A program made the position numbers and the translations under genes. The notes under the pieces were generated by a model. That model saw only the letters and a list, made by a program, of their open reading frames with translations. It was not told where the DNA came from and searched no databases. A DNA stretch of 64,000 nucleotides from Paracoccaceae bacterium (lineage in GTDB: Bacteria; Pseudomonadota; Alphaproteobacteria; Rhodobacterales; Rhodobacteraceae): positions 25,657 to 89,656 of the forward strand of contig JALRHZ010000002.1 of assembly GCA_023259435.1 (NCBI GenBank), written 5' to 3'. Below are positions 28,626 to 37,426 of the stretch, one piece after another. Position 1 is the stretch's first letter, and each line of letters starts with the position of its first letter.

Positions 28626-28688
28626 ACGGATTCACAAAAGAGCCACATAAACCGGTGTCATAGACGGTGCTGTTAAAGAGCGTCGAAT

Positions 28689-30626
28689 TTAAAGTTTCAG
28701 GAACGTTTCTGGTAAAAACTCCCTATAATTCTCCCAAGCCGTTTCGCTTCCCTTATAAATCGGTTGACGCACTTGTTCGGAGGATACTGTGTGAACCACG
28801 CCAACAGTATCGTGGTGCGTCAAAAACTGGTCTGTCCAAGGAACATTAAGGAACTCTGACACGCCCCTTAACACGGTTTTCGGATCATGTGTCAAAGTCT
28901 CATATCTGACGTGATGAATTGCATTTGGAAAAAGTGATGCCCAATGCTGCATCAGGTCTTTGTACAGTGCATAATAGTCTATCAGATCCTGAATCTCGTG
29001 ACCAAATCCATTTCCTTCGGATGTGAAATAGCTTTTGAAATTCGACCACAACAGGGGGTGTGGTTCGCGCGACATGTGAATGATTTTTGCATCCGGCAAA
29101 GCAGCCATGATGTGACCTATCCAACGGAAATTGAGGGGTAATTTATCCGTGACATAGCGAGTAGAGCCAATCTTTCTGAGGTTTTCTAAATATGTGTTGC
29201 GAATGTCTACACACCCATCATCCGTGGGAACAAGCTGACCTGTTTCGGACAAGGCAAGTGGCAAGAATTCCAATTCACCGCCGGCCGTGACCTCAGGAGA
29301 CGTGGCAATAATTTGCTCCATCAAGGTGGTTCCAGAACGCGGAAGACCTACAATGAAGATGGGGGTAGTTCCCAAAGATGTCTTCGGTAAAATATAAGGC
29401 TCTAAAAAGGCCTTTTTGATATCAGAGAACAACTCTAGATCGTGTTGTATATTGTATCCCAACTCTTGTTTTCGGGCAGCGTTGGCAGTGGTGTAATGAC
29501 CAAAACTGCGATCGTATTGCCCAAGATCAAAACACACTTTCCCAAGTGCATAATTCAAAAACTTTTGGTGCGAGAGTGACGATTCATTGTCTCTTAACGC
29601 GCGGGTTAATTGGTGAATATGCGGGTGACCGTCGGTATATTTTAGCAGCTGAGAGAGGTGATAGTGTGCCTCGGCAAAGTTGGGATCAATGTCGGTTGCG
29701 CGTTTATAACTGTCTATTGCTTGGTCCTTTGCGCCTGAGGCGCGCAATGCGTTGCCCAAGTTGTTAAGAGTTTCGGGATGATCTGGGTTGTGGCCAAGAT
29801 AGTCATTGAAGAGCGCGATTGCCTCATCCATTCGACCGGTTTCAGACAGGATCAGCGCCTTGTTGTTCAAAAGTCGATGATCCGTTGGGGTCTGGGCGAG
29901 CGCAGAGTCTGTGCACTCCAATGCAGCGGCCTTCTGTCCTGTTCTCCGCATGAGATTGGCAAAATTGATCAGAGCCTCGGTATAGTTTTTGCGTGTTGAT
30001 ATGGCGCGCTTGGCATGGTGAATTGCTTTCGAAACGTTATGCCTTGCCAGTGTCAAAGACAGGTTATGTTCTGCTTCGGCATACATTGGGCGCAAAGAGA
30101 TCGCATTCTCGTATGCCGCGATAGCCAGATGGTCTGCGCCAATGTTTTGGTAGGCGATCCCTAGATTATTGAACAAATGGGCTGCTTTTGGATTTAGAAC
30201 TGTGGCGGTTTCATAGACCACTGCCGCTTGGGCAAAGTTCTGATCCGACAGATATGCGCCGCCGAGAATGTCAAATAGGATCAATTCGTTTGGAAAATCT
30301 TCTATGAGGCTCTGACACAAATGCACAACAAAGTTGAACTGAGACGCATTAAACAACGCCACTAGGGCATTTTGGATCCGTGGCCAGTGTGCTTTGGACT
30401 TTGAGGATTTTTTTAGCTTTGCCCGTGACTGTGCAATTCTCAAGATGTTTGCGTTCATCTCAAAAACAGAAGAAAAATTCGCCTGTTTTTGGTCTAAAGG
30501 CAAATCGGAGATTGCAGAAGAGAGCGCAATGACATCGCTCCAGCGCATATCTCGTATGGCGTAGAGCAATTCAATCATGCTGTTTGTAAGAACCTCTGCC
30601 GGCTCAAGCGTTTGTTCAGTGGTCAT
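28689..30626 (-). CDS. Tetratricopeptide-repeat sulfotransferase
   Basis: The 645-residue protein combines about seven tetratricopeptide repeats (about residues 100-370; for example AAHLFNNLGIAYQNIGADHLAI, AEAHYHLSQLLKYTDG) with a C-terminal sulfotransferase domain. The 5' PAPS-binding loop is visible in PIFIVGLPRSGTTLMEQII, with later conserved TDKLPLNFRWIG and HMSREPHPLLWSNFKSYF. Such proteins transfer sulfate from PAPS to carbohydrate, protein or small-molecule acceptors; the acceptor is unknown. I chose the ATG at 30626 (GGGCC upstream) over an in-frame start at 30722, because residues before it are poorly protein-like and overlap the upstream promoter region. Confidence 0.85.
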   Translation of the reverse strand: MTTEQTLEPAEVLTNSMIELLYAIRDMRWSDVIALSSAISDLPLDQKQANFSSVFEMNANILRIAQSRAKLKKSSKSKAHWPRIQNALVALFNASQFNFVVHLCQSLIEDFPNELILFDILGGAYLSDQNFAQAAVVYETATVLNPKAAHLFNNLGIAYQNIGADHLAIAAYENAISLRPMYAEAEHNLSLTLARHNVSKAIHHAKRAISTRKNYTEALINFANLMRRTGQKAAALECTDSALAQTPTDHRLLNNKALILSETGRMDEAIALFNDYLGHNPDHPETLNNLGNALRASGAKDQAIDSYKRATDIDPNFAEAHYHLSQLLKYTDGHPHIHQLTRALRDNESSLSHQKFLNYALGKVCFDLGQYDRSFGHYTTANAARKQELGYNIQHDLELFSDIKKAFLEPYILPKTSLGTTPIFIVGLPRSGTTLMEQIIATSPEVTAGGELEFLPLALSETGQLVPTDDGCVDIRNTYLENLRKIGSTRYVTDKLPLNFRWIGHIMAALPDAKIIHMSREPHPLLWSNFKSYFTSEGNGFGHEIQDLIDYYALYKDLMQHWASLFPNAIHHVRYETLTHDPKTVLRGVSEFLNVPWTDQFLTHHDTVGVVHTVSSEQVRQPIYKGSETAWENYREFLPETFLKL

Positions 30627-30776
30627 CCTTGGCCCTTTTCTTCGCAGTGCAGATTTAATCATGCGATAACTGTGCCAATCGAGAATTTTACCTTGTCCTA
30701 GGGACAAACTCCTCTTAAACACCGGCTGTTCTGTAATGAACCGAGTCTCCGCAACCTTGAAAAAACGGATTACAAC

Positions 30777-31415
30777 ATGATGCGAATTCTTCCCGGCGTT
30801 ATCGCCATGGCAACCATTGTGGTTGCATCAAACATTCTAGTTCAGTTTCTCTTACTGGATGGCCTTCTTACTTGGGGGGCGTTTACCTATCCATTTGCGT
30901 TTTTGGTAACCGACCTCATGAACCGCGTGTATGGCCCGTCTGCGGCGCGGCGCGTTGTCTTTGTCGGTTTCCTAACGGGTGTAATTTGCTCGCTGATCGG
31001 CAGCCAAATTATGCTGCAAGGCGATGGGTATGAATACGCGGCTGTCGCGTTTCGCATAGCAGTCGGATCAGGCATTGCTTTCTTGGTCGCGCAACTGGTT
31101 GACGTTGCGATTTTTGACAGACTACGCTCTGGCGCATGGTGGCGTGCGCCTTTGGCATCCACTGTAATCGGGTCTGCCTTGGATACAGCGATTTTCTTTA
31201 CAATCGCATTCTCGGCCAGTGTTCCGTTCTTTTCCGAGAACGCCAACGCAGAGGTGTCATGGGCATGGGAAAACGTTCCATTGCTTGTGTTTGGGTCCGA
31301 TGCCCCGCTGTGGGTTTCTTTGGCGCTAGCAGACTGGATGGTTAAGTTGGCCATAGCGTTGATTGCATTGGTCCCGTTCCGAGTTATGGTTGGGCGCATG
31401 ACAGCGCGTGCATAA
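30777..31415 (+). CDS. Queuosine precursor transporter (VUT family, YhhQ-like)
   Basis: A 212-residue inner-membrane protein with about six transmembrane helices. The motif FPFAFLVTDLMNRVYGPSAARRVV-like AFLVTDLMNRVYGPSAARRV is the signature of the VUT/YhhQ family, which takes up queuosine precursors (preQ0 or preQ1) for tRNA modification. It starts at tandem ATGs (30777 and 30780). QueG, the last queuosine enzyme, is encoded about 29 kb downstream in this window, in line with this role. Divergent from the TPR-sulfotransferase; the shared gap is about 150 bases. Confidence 0.85.
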   Translation: MMRILPGVIAMATIVVASNILVQFLLLDGLLTWGAFTYPFAFLVTDLMNRVYGPSAARRVVFVGFLTGVICSLIGSQIMLQGDGYEYAAVAFRIAVGSGIAFLVAQLVDVAIFDRLRSGAWWRAPLASTVIGSALDTAIFFTIAFSASVPFFSENANAEVSWAWENVPLLVFGSDAPLWVSLALADWMVKLAIALIALVPFRVMVGRMTARA

Positions 31416-31421
31416 AAACAT

Positions 31422-31427
31422 TTGACA
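31422..31427 (+). promoter_or_regulatory. Possible -35 element of the small-ORF transcript
   Basis: A consensus TTGACA lies 64 bases before the small ORF. No convincing -10 element is visible at 17-base spacing, so this is only a candidate. Confidence 0.3.
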
Positions 31428-31470
31428 AAAATAGAAACTGTGCCACGCTCTCAGTAGAAATTAACAATCG

Positions 31471-31484
31471 AAAGGAGGTGGTCC
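31471..31484 (+). promoter_or_regulatory. Extended Shine-Dalgarno sequence
   Basis: AAAGGAGGTGGTCC would pair with the 16S rRNA 3' end (GGATCACCTCCTTT) at all 14 positions, 13 Watson-Crick and one G-U. The core GGAGG is 7 bases from the GTG of the small ORF. No other gene in the window has a match of this length. Confidence 0.75.
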
Positions 31485-31485
31485 A

Positions 31486-31542
31486 GTGTCTAGAGAGGTA
31501 TTGGAGAGAGGTGTCGGAACAGTCAGGAGTGTTCGCCGTTAA
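31486..31542 (+). CDS. 18-codon small ORF with extended ribosome binding site
   Basis: GTG 31486 to TAA 31540-31542 encodes MSREVLERGVGTVRSVRR, a short basic peptide. Support comes from its 14-base anti-Shine-Dalgarno match, correct spacing, a consensus TTGACA upstream and a terminator about 70 bases after the stop, which define a transcript of about 200 bases. The 3' part contains GGTTGGTGGAACC-type structure. It may be a real peptide, a ribosome-binding decoy or sRNA, or a leader controlling the next gene by attenuation. It is too short for homology judgement, and I do not recognise it with certainty. Confidence 0.55.
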   Translation: MSREVLERGVGTVRSVRR

Positions 31543-31610
31543 GCAAACCCTATCGGATTGAACATTTTGGTTGGTGGAACCTAACCGTCCCATCTCCGGA
31601 ATTCTCTAAA

Positions 31611-31634
31611 GGTCGCCTCAGGGCGGCCTTTTTT
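31611..31634 (+). terminator. Rho-independent terminator
   Basis: GGTCGCC pairs with GGCGGCC (one G-U) across a small loop, followed by six T residues. It ends the short transcript carrying the 18-codon ORF and lies 85 bases before the KefF-like gene. Confidence 0.85.
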
Positions 31635-31718
31635 ATCTTTTGCGCTGTGTTTGGGTTGACACTTGCATATGCAATAACCAGTTTGGGTAATCGACTATAC
31701 TTTGGTAGGGGGAGCAAC

Positions 31719-32321
31719 GTGGCAAACGTTTTGATTTATTATGCCCATCCAGCGCAGCAAAGGTCCATAGCCAACAAGGCTATGATCGAGGCGGCACGCA
31801 GTGTTGAGGGGATCACTATTGTGGATTTGTACAATACATATCCACGTTTCCAAATAAATGTAGATGACGAACAACAGCGTTTACAAGACCACGACGTGAT
31901 CTTGTTTCAATATCCGGTCTTTTGGTATTCGTCGCCTTCATTGGTTAAGGAATATCTTGATCTGGTGTTGGAATATGGGTTCGCTTATGGTGAAGGCGGC
32001 ACGGCCCTACAGGGCAAACATCTAGGGCTTGCTTTGACCGCTGCCGGTAGCGCTGAGGCCTATTCCGAAACGGGCTATCAAAATTTCCCATTGCGTGACT
32101 TTACGAAACCGATGGAGCAGACCGCCACTTTATGCGGTATGAAGTTTCTTGCGCCATATACGCTTTTTTCTTCGTTACATGCGCATGAAACGGATGAGTG
32201 TCAAAACCACGCCCAAGGATATGCGCGCTATTTGACGGCTTTGCGTGACGATGCGGTCGACCTTAACTATGCGGTGGCGGCAGATTTGTTGTTTCATTCA
32301 AACCTACCGGTGAAAGGATAG
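31719..32321 (+). CDS. KefF-like NAD(P)H-dependent flavin oxidoreductase
   Basis: A 200-residue flavodoxin-fold quinone reductase. After the GTG start come VLIYYAHPAQQRSIANK and FQYPVFWYSSPSLVKEYLDLVLEYGFAYGEGG, the flavin-binding blocks of the KefF/MdaB group. In E. coli KefF is the ancillary subunit that activates the KefC efflux system. Here the gene ends 4 bases before a KefB/KefC-type antiporter, so the same partnership is likely. GTG 31719 is chosen because AGGGGGAG lies 4-11 bases upstream; the frame is open further upstream into the terminator region. Confidence 0.85.
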   Translation: MANVLIYYAHPAQQRSIANKAMIEAARSVEGITIVDLYNTYPRFQINVDDEQQRLQDHDVILFQYPVFWYSSPSLVKEYLDLVLEYGFAYGEGGTALQGKHLGLALTAAGSAEAYSETGYQNFPLRDFTKPMEQTATLCGMKFLAPYTLFSSLHAHETDECQNHAQGYARYLTALRDDAVDLNYAVAADLLFHSNLPVKG

Positions 32322-32325
32322 TACT

Positions 32326-34323
32326 ATGACCGATTTTCTTATTCTTTCATTCATCTTCTTGGTGGCAGGTGTGATTGCCGTGCCTATCGCTTCGCGCCTA
32401 GGTCTGGGTTCTGTTTTGGGGTATTTGATTGCGGGTATTGTGATCAGCCCTGTACTTGTTTCCGCCGGGGTTGATATTGTTAGTATCCAGCACTTCGCAG
32501 AATTCGGCGTTGTCATGATGCTATTCTTGGTTGGTCTTGAGCTTGAACCCAAAATGCTCTGGGCCATGCGCAGCAAACTTATTGGGTTAGGGGGGCTTCA
32601 GGTTCTTTTAACCGGTGCCGCGGTGGCGTTGATTGCGATGTGGTTGGGGCAACCGCCAACAGTTTCGATTGCGATTGGCTGTGTGATGGCGTTGTCCTCG
32701 ACTGCGATTGTTCTGCAAACTCTTAACGAAAAAGGCTTGATGAAAAGTGACGGCGGACAAGCGAGCTTTTCCGTGTTGTTGTTCCAAGATATTGCCGTGA
32801 TCCCCATGTTGGCCTTGTTGCCATTGCTGGCAATGCCTGAATTGATGGATATGGCAGGATCCGGCCACGGCGTAGAGACCCATGCGGTTGAAGTTGCGCA
32901 TTCCGATGCGGGGCATGGAACAGATAGCCATGCGGCAGAAGACGACCACTCTGGCGGCGACCATGGTGGAGGTATTGATCTTATGTCCGGCCTACCGGGT
33001 TGGGCGCAGGCTTTGATCACATTGGGAGCCATTGGTTTTGTACTTTTTGCCGGAAGCTATCTGACAGGTCCCTTATTCCGCTTTGTATCCGGTGCGGGTC
33101 TGCGCGAGCTTTTCATCGCGGCGGCTTTGATGTTGGTCATCGGGATCGCAGTTTTGATGACGCTTGTCGGGCTATCGCCTGCTTTGGGGACGTTCCTTGC
33201 GGGCGTTGTTTTGGCGACAAGTGAATATCGACACGAGCTAGAGAGTGATATCGATCCTTTCAAAGGTCTTTTGTTAGGTTTGTTCTTTATTACCGTGGGC
33301 GCGGGCGTAGATTTCAATTTACTGGCCGCGAACCTTGGGAATGTTTTGGCAATGACAGTTGGCTTAATCGTTCTCAAGGCCGTAATCTTGTTGATACTGG
33401 CACGCATTTTCAGGGTACAAGGCTCGGACAAATGGTTGTTTAGCCTAGGATTGGCCCAAGCGGGTGAATTTGGTTTTGTTCTTTTGTCCTTCACCGTCGG
33501 TGCACAAGTCATCCCATCGGCGATTGCCGATCAGCTGCTTTTGGTTGTTGCCTTGTCGATGCTTCTGACCCCTGCATTGTTCATCGCCTATGATCGTCTA
33601 ATCGCTCCTCGGTTCAATAATACCCAAAACCAAGAAGCGGATGACATTGATGAAAAAGGCAATATCATTATCGCAGGTCATGGCCGTTTTGGCGGGATCA
33701 TAAACCGTATGTTGCGGATTAATGGCTATCAGACAACTGTTTTGGATTATTCATCCTCTCAGCTGGATATGTTGAAGGCCTTTGATGTGAAAGCGTTCTT
33801 TGGGGATGCGACCCGTCCTGATTTGCTACATGCTGCGGGCATTGAAGATGCGACAATGCTGGTGATTGCGATTGATGACAAAGACCACATCACCGAGCTT
33901 GCTCGCTATGTGTCGGAAAACCACCCTCATGTGAAAATCGTTGCGCGGGCAATCGATCGCACCCATGTGTATGAATTGTACGCTGCGGGCTGTCGTCAGA
34001 TTATTCGTGAAACGTTTGACGGTGCTGTCCGTGCAGGTCGAAGCGCTTTGGAGGAGCTAGGGGTAACGCCCTATGAGGCGGAGCTTCGGGCTCAGGATTT
34101 CCGTGATCGTGATCTTGAGGCAATGATAGGCATGGCGCCTCATTTTGACCCTGAAATTCCTATCCACGAAAATCAGGCGTTTATTGAAGCGTCAAAAGTG
34201 TTTATAGCCAGATCCGAGCAGGAAATGAGTGGTACATCAAGTGGCGTGCATTCGCGGGCAACACGGGGATGGAACCCGCCTCGGGTGAAATTGCCAGAGG
34301 CAGAGGACGATAGCACAAGCTAG
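32326..34323 (+). CDS. KefB/KefC-type potassium:proton antiporter (CPA2) with TrkA-N domain
   Basis: The 665-residue protein has a CPA2 membrane domain of about twelve helices (residues 1-430), with FLVGLELEPKMLWAMR and SSTAIVLQTLNEKG, then a cytosolic TrkA-N/RCK domain (about 440-560) with the nucleotide-binding GNIIIAGHGRFGGIINRML. Such systems release K+ and acidify the cytoplasm in response to electrophiles or glutathione adducts. An unusual extramembrane loop (about residues 179-216) carries seven histidines plus Asp and Gly. It is translated just after the KefF-like gene (4-base gap). Whether glutathione or nucleotide gates it cannot be read here. Confidence 0.9.
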   Translation: MTDFLILSFIFLVAGVIAVPIASRLGLGSVLGYLIAGIVISPVLVSAGVDIVSIQHFAEFGVVMMLFLVGLELEPKMLWAMRSKLIGLGGLQVLLTGAAVALIAMWLGQPPTVSIAIGCVMALSSTAIVLQTLNEKGLMKSDGGQASFSVLLFQDIAVIPMLALLPLLAMPELMDMAGSGHGVETHAVEVAHSDAGHGTDSHAAEDDHSGGDHGGGIDLMSGLPGWAQALITLGAIGFVLFAGSYLTGPLFRFVSGAGLRELFIAAALMLVIGIAVLMTLVGLSPALGTFLAGVVLATSEYRHELESDIDPFKGLLLGLFFITVGAGVDFNLLAANLGNVLAMTVGLIVLKAVILLILARIFRVQGSDKWLFSLGLAQAGEFGFVLLSFTVGAQVIPSAIADQLLLVVALSMLLTPALFIAYDRLIAPRFNNTQNQEADDIDEKGNIIIAGHGRFGGIINRMLRINGYQTTVLDYSSSQLDMLKAFDVKAFFGDATRPDLLHAAGIEDATMLVIAIDDKDHITELARYVSENHPHVKIVARAIDRTHVYELYAAGCRQIIRETFDGAVRAGRSALEELGVTPYEAELRAQDFRDRDLEAMIGMAPHFDPEIPIHENQAFIEASKVFIARSEQEMSGTSSGVHSRATRGWNPPRVKLPEAEDDSTS

Positions 34324-34332
34324 GTAAACGGT

Positions 34333-34752
34333 ATGCGGATAAACGACACTGTTGAAATTCAAGATTGGGAGCTCACAGAACAGTTTATCCGCTCTTCCGG
34401 CCCAGGCGGGCAAAACGTAAATAAAACGAATTCCGCTGTCGAGCTGCGGTTCGAAGCGTTACGATCACCTTCTTTGTCGGATGCTATCAAATTTCGACTA
34501 CAAAAAATTGCGGGCCGCCAATGGACCAAAGAGGGTGCCATTGTCATTTATTGCGATGAAACGCGGTCTCAGGCCCGCAATCGCGACATTGCCCGCGATC
34601 GGCTGCGCGCGATGATATCCGCCGCTCTGAAATCCAGAAAAAAGAGGATTGCAACCAAACCAACCTATGGATCACAGGTGCGACGGTTAAAAAGCAAAAA
34701 GATACGCGCGGACATTAAGGCAGGCCGCAAAGCGCCAGATCATGAGAGTTGA
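34333..34752 (+). CDS. arfB: Alternative ribosome-rescue factor B (peptidyl-tRNA hydrolase)
   Basis: The 139-residue protein has a class I release-factor domain with the catalytic GGQ in RSSGPGGQNVNKTNSAVELRF and a basic C-terminal tail (RKKRIATKPTYGSQVRRLKSKKIRADIKAGRK) that enters the empty mRNA channel of stalled ribosomes. It hydrolyses peptidyl-tRNA on non-stop complexes and lacks the codon-recognition domain of RF1/RF2, as expected for ArfB/YaeJ. It starts 10 bases after the antiporter gene and may be co-transcribed with it. A hairpin overlaps its stop. Confidence 0.93.
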   Translation: MRINDTVEIQDWELTEQFIRSSGPGGQNVNKTNSAVELRFEALRSPSLSDAIKFRLQKIAGRQWTKEGAIVIYCDETRSQARNRDIARDRLRAMISAALKSRKKRIATKPTYGSQVRRLKSKKIRADIKAGRKAPDHES

Positions 34753-34775
34753 CAGCGCCACAGAGTGACGCTGTC
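34751..34775. terminator. Hairpin between convergent arfB and RTX genes
   Basis: GACAGCGCCA (34751-34760) pairs with TGACGCTGTC (34766-34775), with one G-U pair. It overlaps the arfB stop and ends 8 bases before the convergent RTX gene stop, so it could serve both directions. Confidence 0.65.
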
Positions 34776-34783
34776 CTTTCCCC

Positions 34784-36175
34784 TCAAGCAAAATCAATAT
34801 TATTTTCAAAACCAAGTGTCGCGAGTGTTGGCTCGATCCATTCGCCATCTTCATTTCGTTGTAACGAATACCCTTCTGGTGTTTCGTCGCTTTCTGAAAC
34901 TTGTACGTCAACAGACAGAACACCAAGAGAGGCACCTTGGTTCCCGATGAATTGCCCTTCATAGGAAATAAACTCGATCAATTCATCCCCTCGAAACAAA
35001 ACCATTCCGTCCGGCGAACCGTCTTGAATGTTATTTTGTCGTACAACGTAGAAATCAAAGTGATCCCCTTCAAAAAAATCGGCGTCACTTAGCAGGGCTG
35101 ATGCATAGGTGCTACCGTTTCCACCGTTTACGAAATCCAATCGAACGTCTGACACGTCTGCATATTTTTCAACCCGGATCTCGACAAATTCGTTGTCGTC
35201 CTGTCCTGCATCATCATAGTGAAATTCGTTGATCCGAATTTCAAACCCGTTTTCTGATGTATTTAAATTGGCATAGCCTTTGGTGGCTTCGTTTGGAAGG
35301 GTCCAGACCCCAAAGTCATTACGTTGAAGCGATTGGGTTTCAGTTGTTGTGATGCTTTCCGCAACATTAATGTTATTGGAACTCAGACCCTCTGCAGGGC
35401 CGTTTTTGGCGATAAATTCTCCTTCATACGACAAAAATTCGACAACCTCGCCACCCTGCACGAGTGCTATACCATCAGGTGTCGAGCCGGCGTTTTGAAT
35501 CCCGTTGACAGGTAAATCCCAAACGTAAAAGCTATGGTTTCCATCATAAGTTGGATCCAAATCGGCAAGCTCAATTTCATTGTACAGCCGACCTGTGGAT
35601 CCATTGTACAAATAGATAGAAGCGTCCGTGACGTCGAACCCAAGGGATGTTCGGATTTCTACGAATTCATTCGCATCCGTACCGGCATTGTCGTAGTGAA
35701 ACTCATTTATGCGGATTTCGTTTGAAAGCGGAATGTCATTCGAGACGCCCATTGAGTTTTGAACAGGTGTGCGCCATGTCCCATCGGCTTCTCTTTGCAA
35801 CGAATGACCAATCGCTGTATCGGCCGCTTCTGTGGTTTCCATCTGCGCTGCAAGAAGGCCCTGTGCCGATCCTTCTTGGCCATAGAGCGCGCCGCCATAG
35901 GACAGGAACTCAATCACTTGCCCTCCATTTGACAAAGCAAGGCCTGAGGTTGGACCGTTCGAAAGGTGATCTGCTTCGAACTGAATAACATAGTAGTCGT
36001 ATCCCGCATCCTGCGTGCGGCGCGCATTTTCCAAATTCAACGTGTCATAGACGTTCCCCTGATCATCATATAAATCAAGTGTAACCTGAGAAACATCATC
36101 CCCCTTTTTAATTCGCACCTCAATGAATTCGCCAACATCTTCCCCCACGTTCTGGTAGTGTATCTCATTGATGCG
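34784..36175 (-). repeat. Three lamin-tail-like tandem protein repeats
   Basis: The coding sequence here contains three units of about 150 codons, each starting with a variant of INEFHYDNAGTDANEFVEIR and ending near SLQRNEDGEW. They differ in detail, so they are diverged duplications and not recent DNA repeats. They form the C-terminal half of the RTX protein. Confidence 0.75.
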
Positions 36176-37426
36176 TCCTGAAACGGGCGGAATTTCGTCA
36201 ACGTCTGTAACGGTGATCGAAACTTCCTGAGTATCAACCCCGCCAAACTCGTCTGTAACGGAGATTTCAACCGAATAAGTATTATCCGCGTCCGCGTCTC
36301 TTGGCGCTTCAAAATCTGGGGCGGCTACGAAACTCAGGTGACCGTCCTGATCTATTGAAAGTAAAGAGGCATCTGGTCCACCGGATATGGCGTATTCCCC
36401 AAAGACGCCATCTAAATCAGAAAAAGTTGCCTGAGCAACGTAAGTCGTATTTTCGGTGACTTCGAATTCGGTCGAAACACTCAGGATCGGCGCATCATTT
36501 ACACTGGAAATCCTAATATGTACCGTCGCGGTTGATGTGTGGCCGTTACCGTCAGAGATAGAATAGGTAAAGCTGTCTAGCCGCTCTTCTCCTTGCTGCA
36601 AAGCAGAGATATCCGCAGGTTGTGTATAGACTAGGTTGCCGTCTTCAATCCGTACACTCCCACCTTCTATCGTTGTTAGGTCAATGCTCACAAGCGTTAG
36701 ACTATCTCCATCAGGGTCGGTGTCATTTGCCAACAGGGACGCAATCGTAAAGACGCTGGTCTCATTTTCCAAAACTGTGATCGTGTCGTCACTCGCGGTT
36801 GGTGCTTGGTTCTGGACCAAAGAGACCGTGACGTTGTCCCCTCTGAAATATGCAGCCTCGACGCGTATAAGAGTGTCTGTACCCCAGTCCGTTACCGACC
36901 TGTCTAGGCTGCGAATTTTGAAGTACATCTCACCGTTTTTCGAAAACTCCGTTATTTCATATTTCCATGAAGGTCCGTGAAAAATTGCGATATCAAATCC
37001 GTCGCCGCCATCTAGGTGGTCATTGTGCCGACCACCAACTAAACGGTCATCACCCGCGCCCCCATAAAGGCGGTCTTCTTTTCGCATACCCCACAAGTTG
37101 TCATTACCGTCGTCCCCAAAAACTACGTCTTGTCCGCGACCTGCAAACACTGTGTCATTGCCGGACCCGCCGTACACAGTATCGCGACCTCGCGCCGTGT
37201 GAATGAAATCGTCGCCCTCACCAGCATCGACGAAATCCCGACCCCATCTGGTTTTGATGACGTCGTCGCCCGCACCCCCAAACACCACATCATGCCCCCG
37301 ATAGGACAGCAGCGTATCTGCACGATCATAGCCGTACAGAGTGTCATTCCCTAGTCCCGAAAAGACAAAGTCATCCTGAGATGTTCCAAAATAAACATCC
37401 GCACCTTTTGTTAGTTTTAGTTTCAT
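34784..37426 (-). CDS. Secreted RTX / cadherin-like / lamin-tail-like repeat protein
   Basis: The 880-residue protein starts, without a Sec signal peptide, with about nine RTX-type calcium-binding nonapeptides (residues 10-145; for example GGAGDDVIKTRWGRD, GGSGNDTVFAGRGQD). Next come a tandem Ig/cadherin-like pair (about 205-308 and 309-410; NDTDPDGDSLTLVSID, LSFVAAPDFE) and three lamin-tail-domain-like repeats (about 418-880). Each of the last opens with INE(I/F)HY followed by EF(I/V)E(I/V)R and ends in SLQR..DG.W. RTX proteins lacking a signal peptide usually leave by a type I system; none is encoded nearby. The RTX block at the N-terminus instead of the C-terminus is unusual. There is no recognisable enzyme domain. 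Likely an extracellular adhesive or matrix protein; this is inference. Confidence 0.85.
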   Translation of the reverse strand: MKLKLTKGADVYFGTSQDDFVFSGLGNDTLYGYDRADTLLSYRGHDVVFGGAGDDVIKTRWGRDFVDAGEGDDFIHTARGRDTVYGGSGNDTVFAGRGQDVVFGDDGNDNLWGMRKEDRLYGGAGDDRLVGGRHNDHLDGGDGFDIAIFHGPSWKYEITEFSKNGEMYFKIRSLDRSVTDWGTDTLIRVEAAYFRGDNVTVSLVQNQAPTASDDTITVLENETSVFTIASLLANDTDPDGDSLTLVSIDLTTIEGGSVRIEDGNLVYTQPADISALQQGEERLDSFTYSISDGNGHTSTATVHIRISSVNDAPILSVSTEFEVTENTTYVAQATFSDLDGVFGEYAISGGPDASLLSIDQDGHLSFVAAPDFEAPRDADADNTYSVEISVTDEFGGVDTQEVSITVTDVDEIPPVSGRINEIHYQNVGEDVGEFIEVRIKKGDDVSQVTLDLYDDQGNVYDTLNLENARRTQDAGYDYYVIQFEADHLSNGPTSGLALSNGGQVIEFLSYGGALYGQEGSAQGLLAAQMETTEAADTAIGHSLQREADGTWRTPVQNSMGVSNDIPLSNEIRINEFHYDNAGTDANEFVEIRTSLGFDVTDASIYLYNGSTGRLYNEIELADLDPTYDGNHSFYVWDLPVNGIQNAGSTPDGIALVQGGEVVEFLSYEGEFIAKNGPAEGLSSNNINVAESITTTETQSLQRNDFGVWTLPNEATKGYANLNTSENGFEIRINEFHYDDAGQDDNEFVEIRVEKYADVSDVRLDFVNGGNGSTYASALLSDADFFEGDHFDFYVVRQNNIQDGSPDGMVLFRGDELIEFISYEGQFIGNQGASLGVLSVDVQVSESDETPEGYSLQRNEDGEWIEPTLATLGFENNIDFA

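Noticed and set aside
31416..31718. tRNA or riboswitch in the gap before the KefF-like gene
   Set aside because: No cloverleaf or known aptamer pattern was seen; the 18-codon ORF and terminator explain most of the structure.
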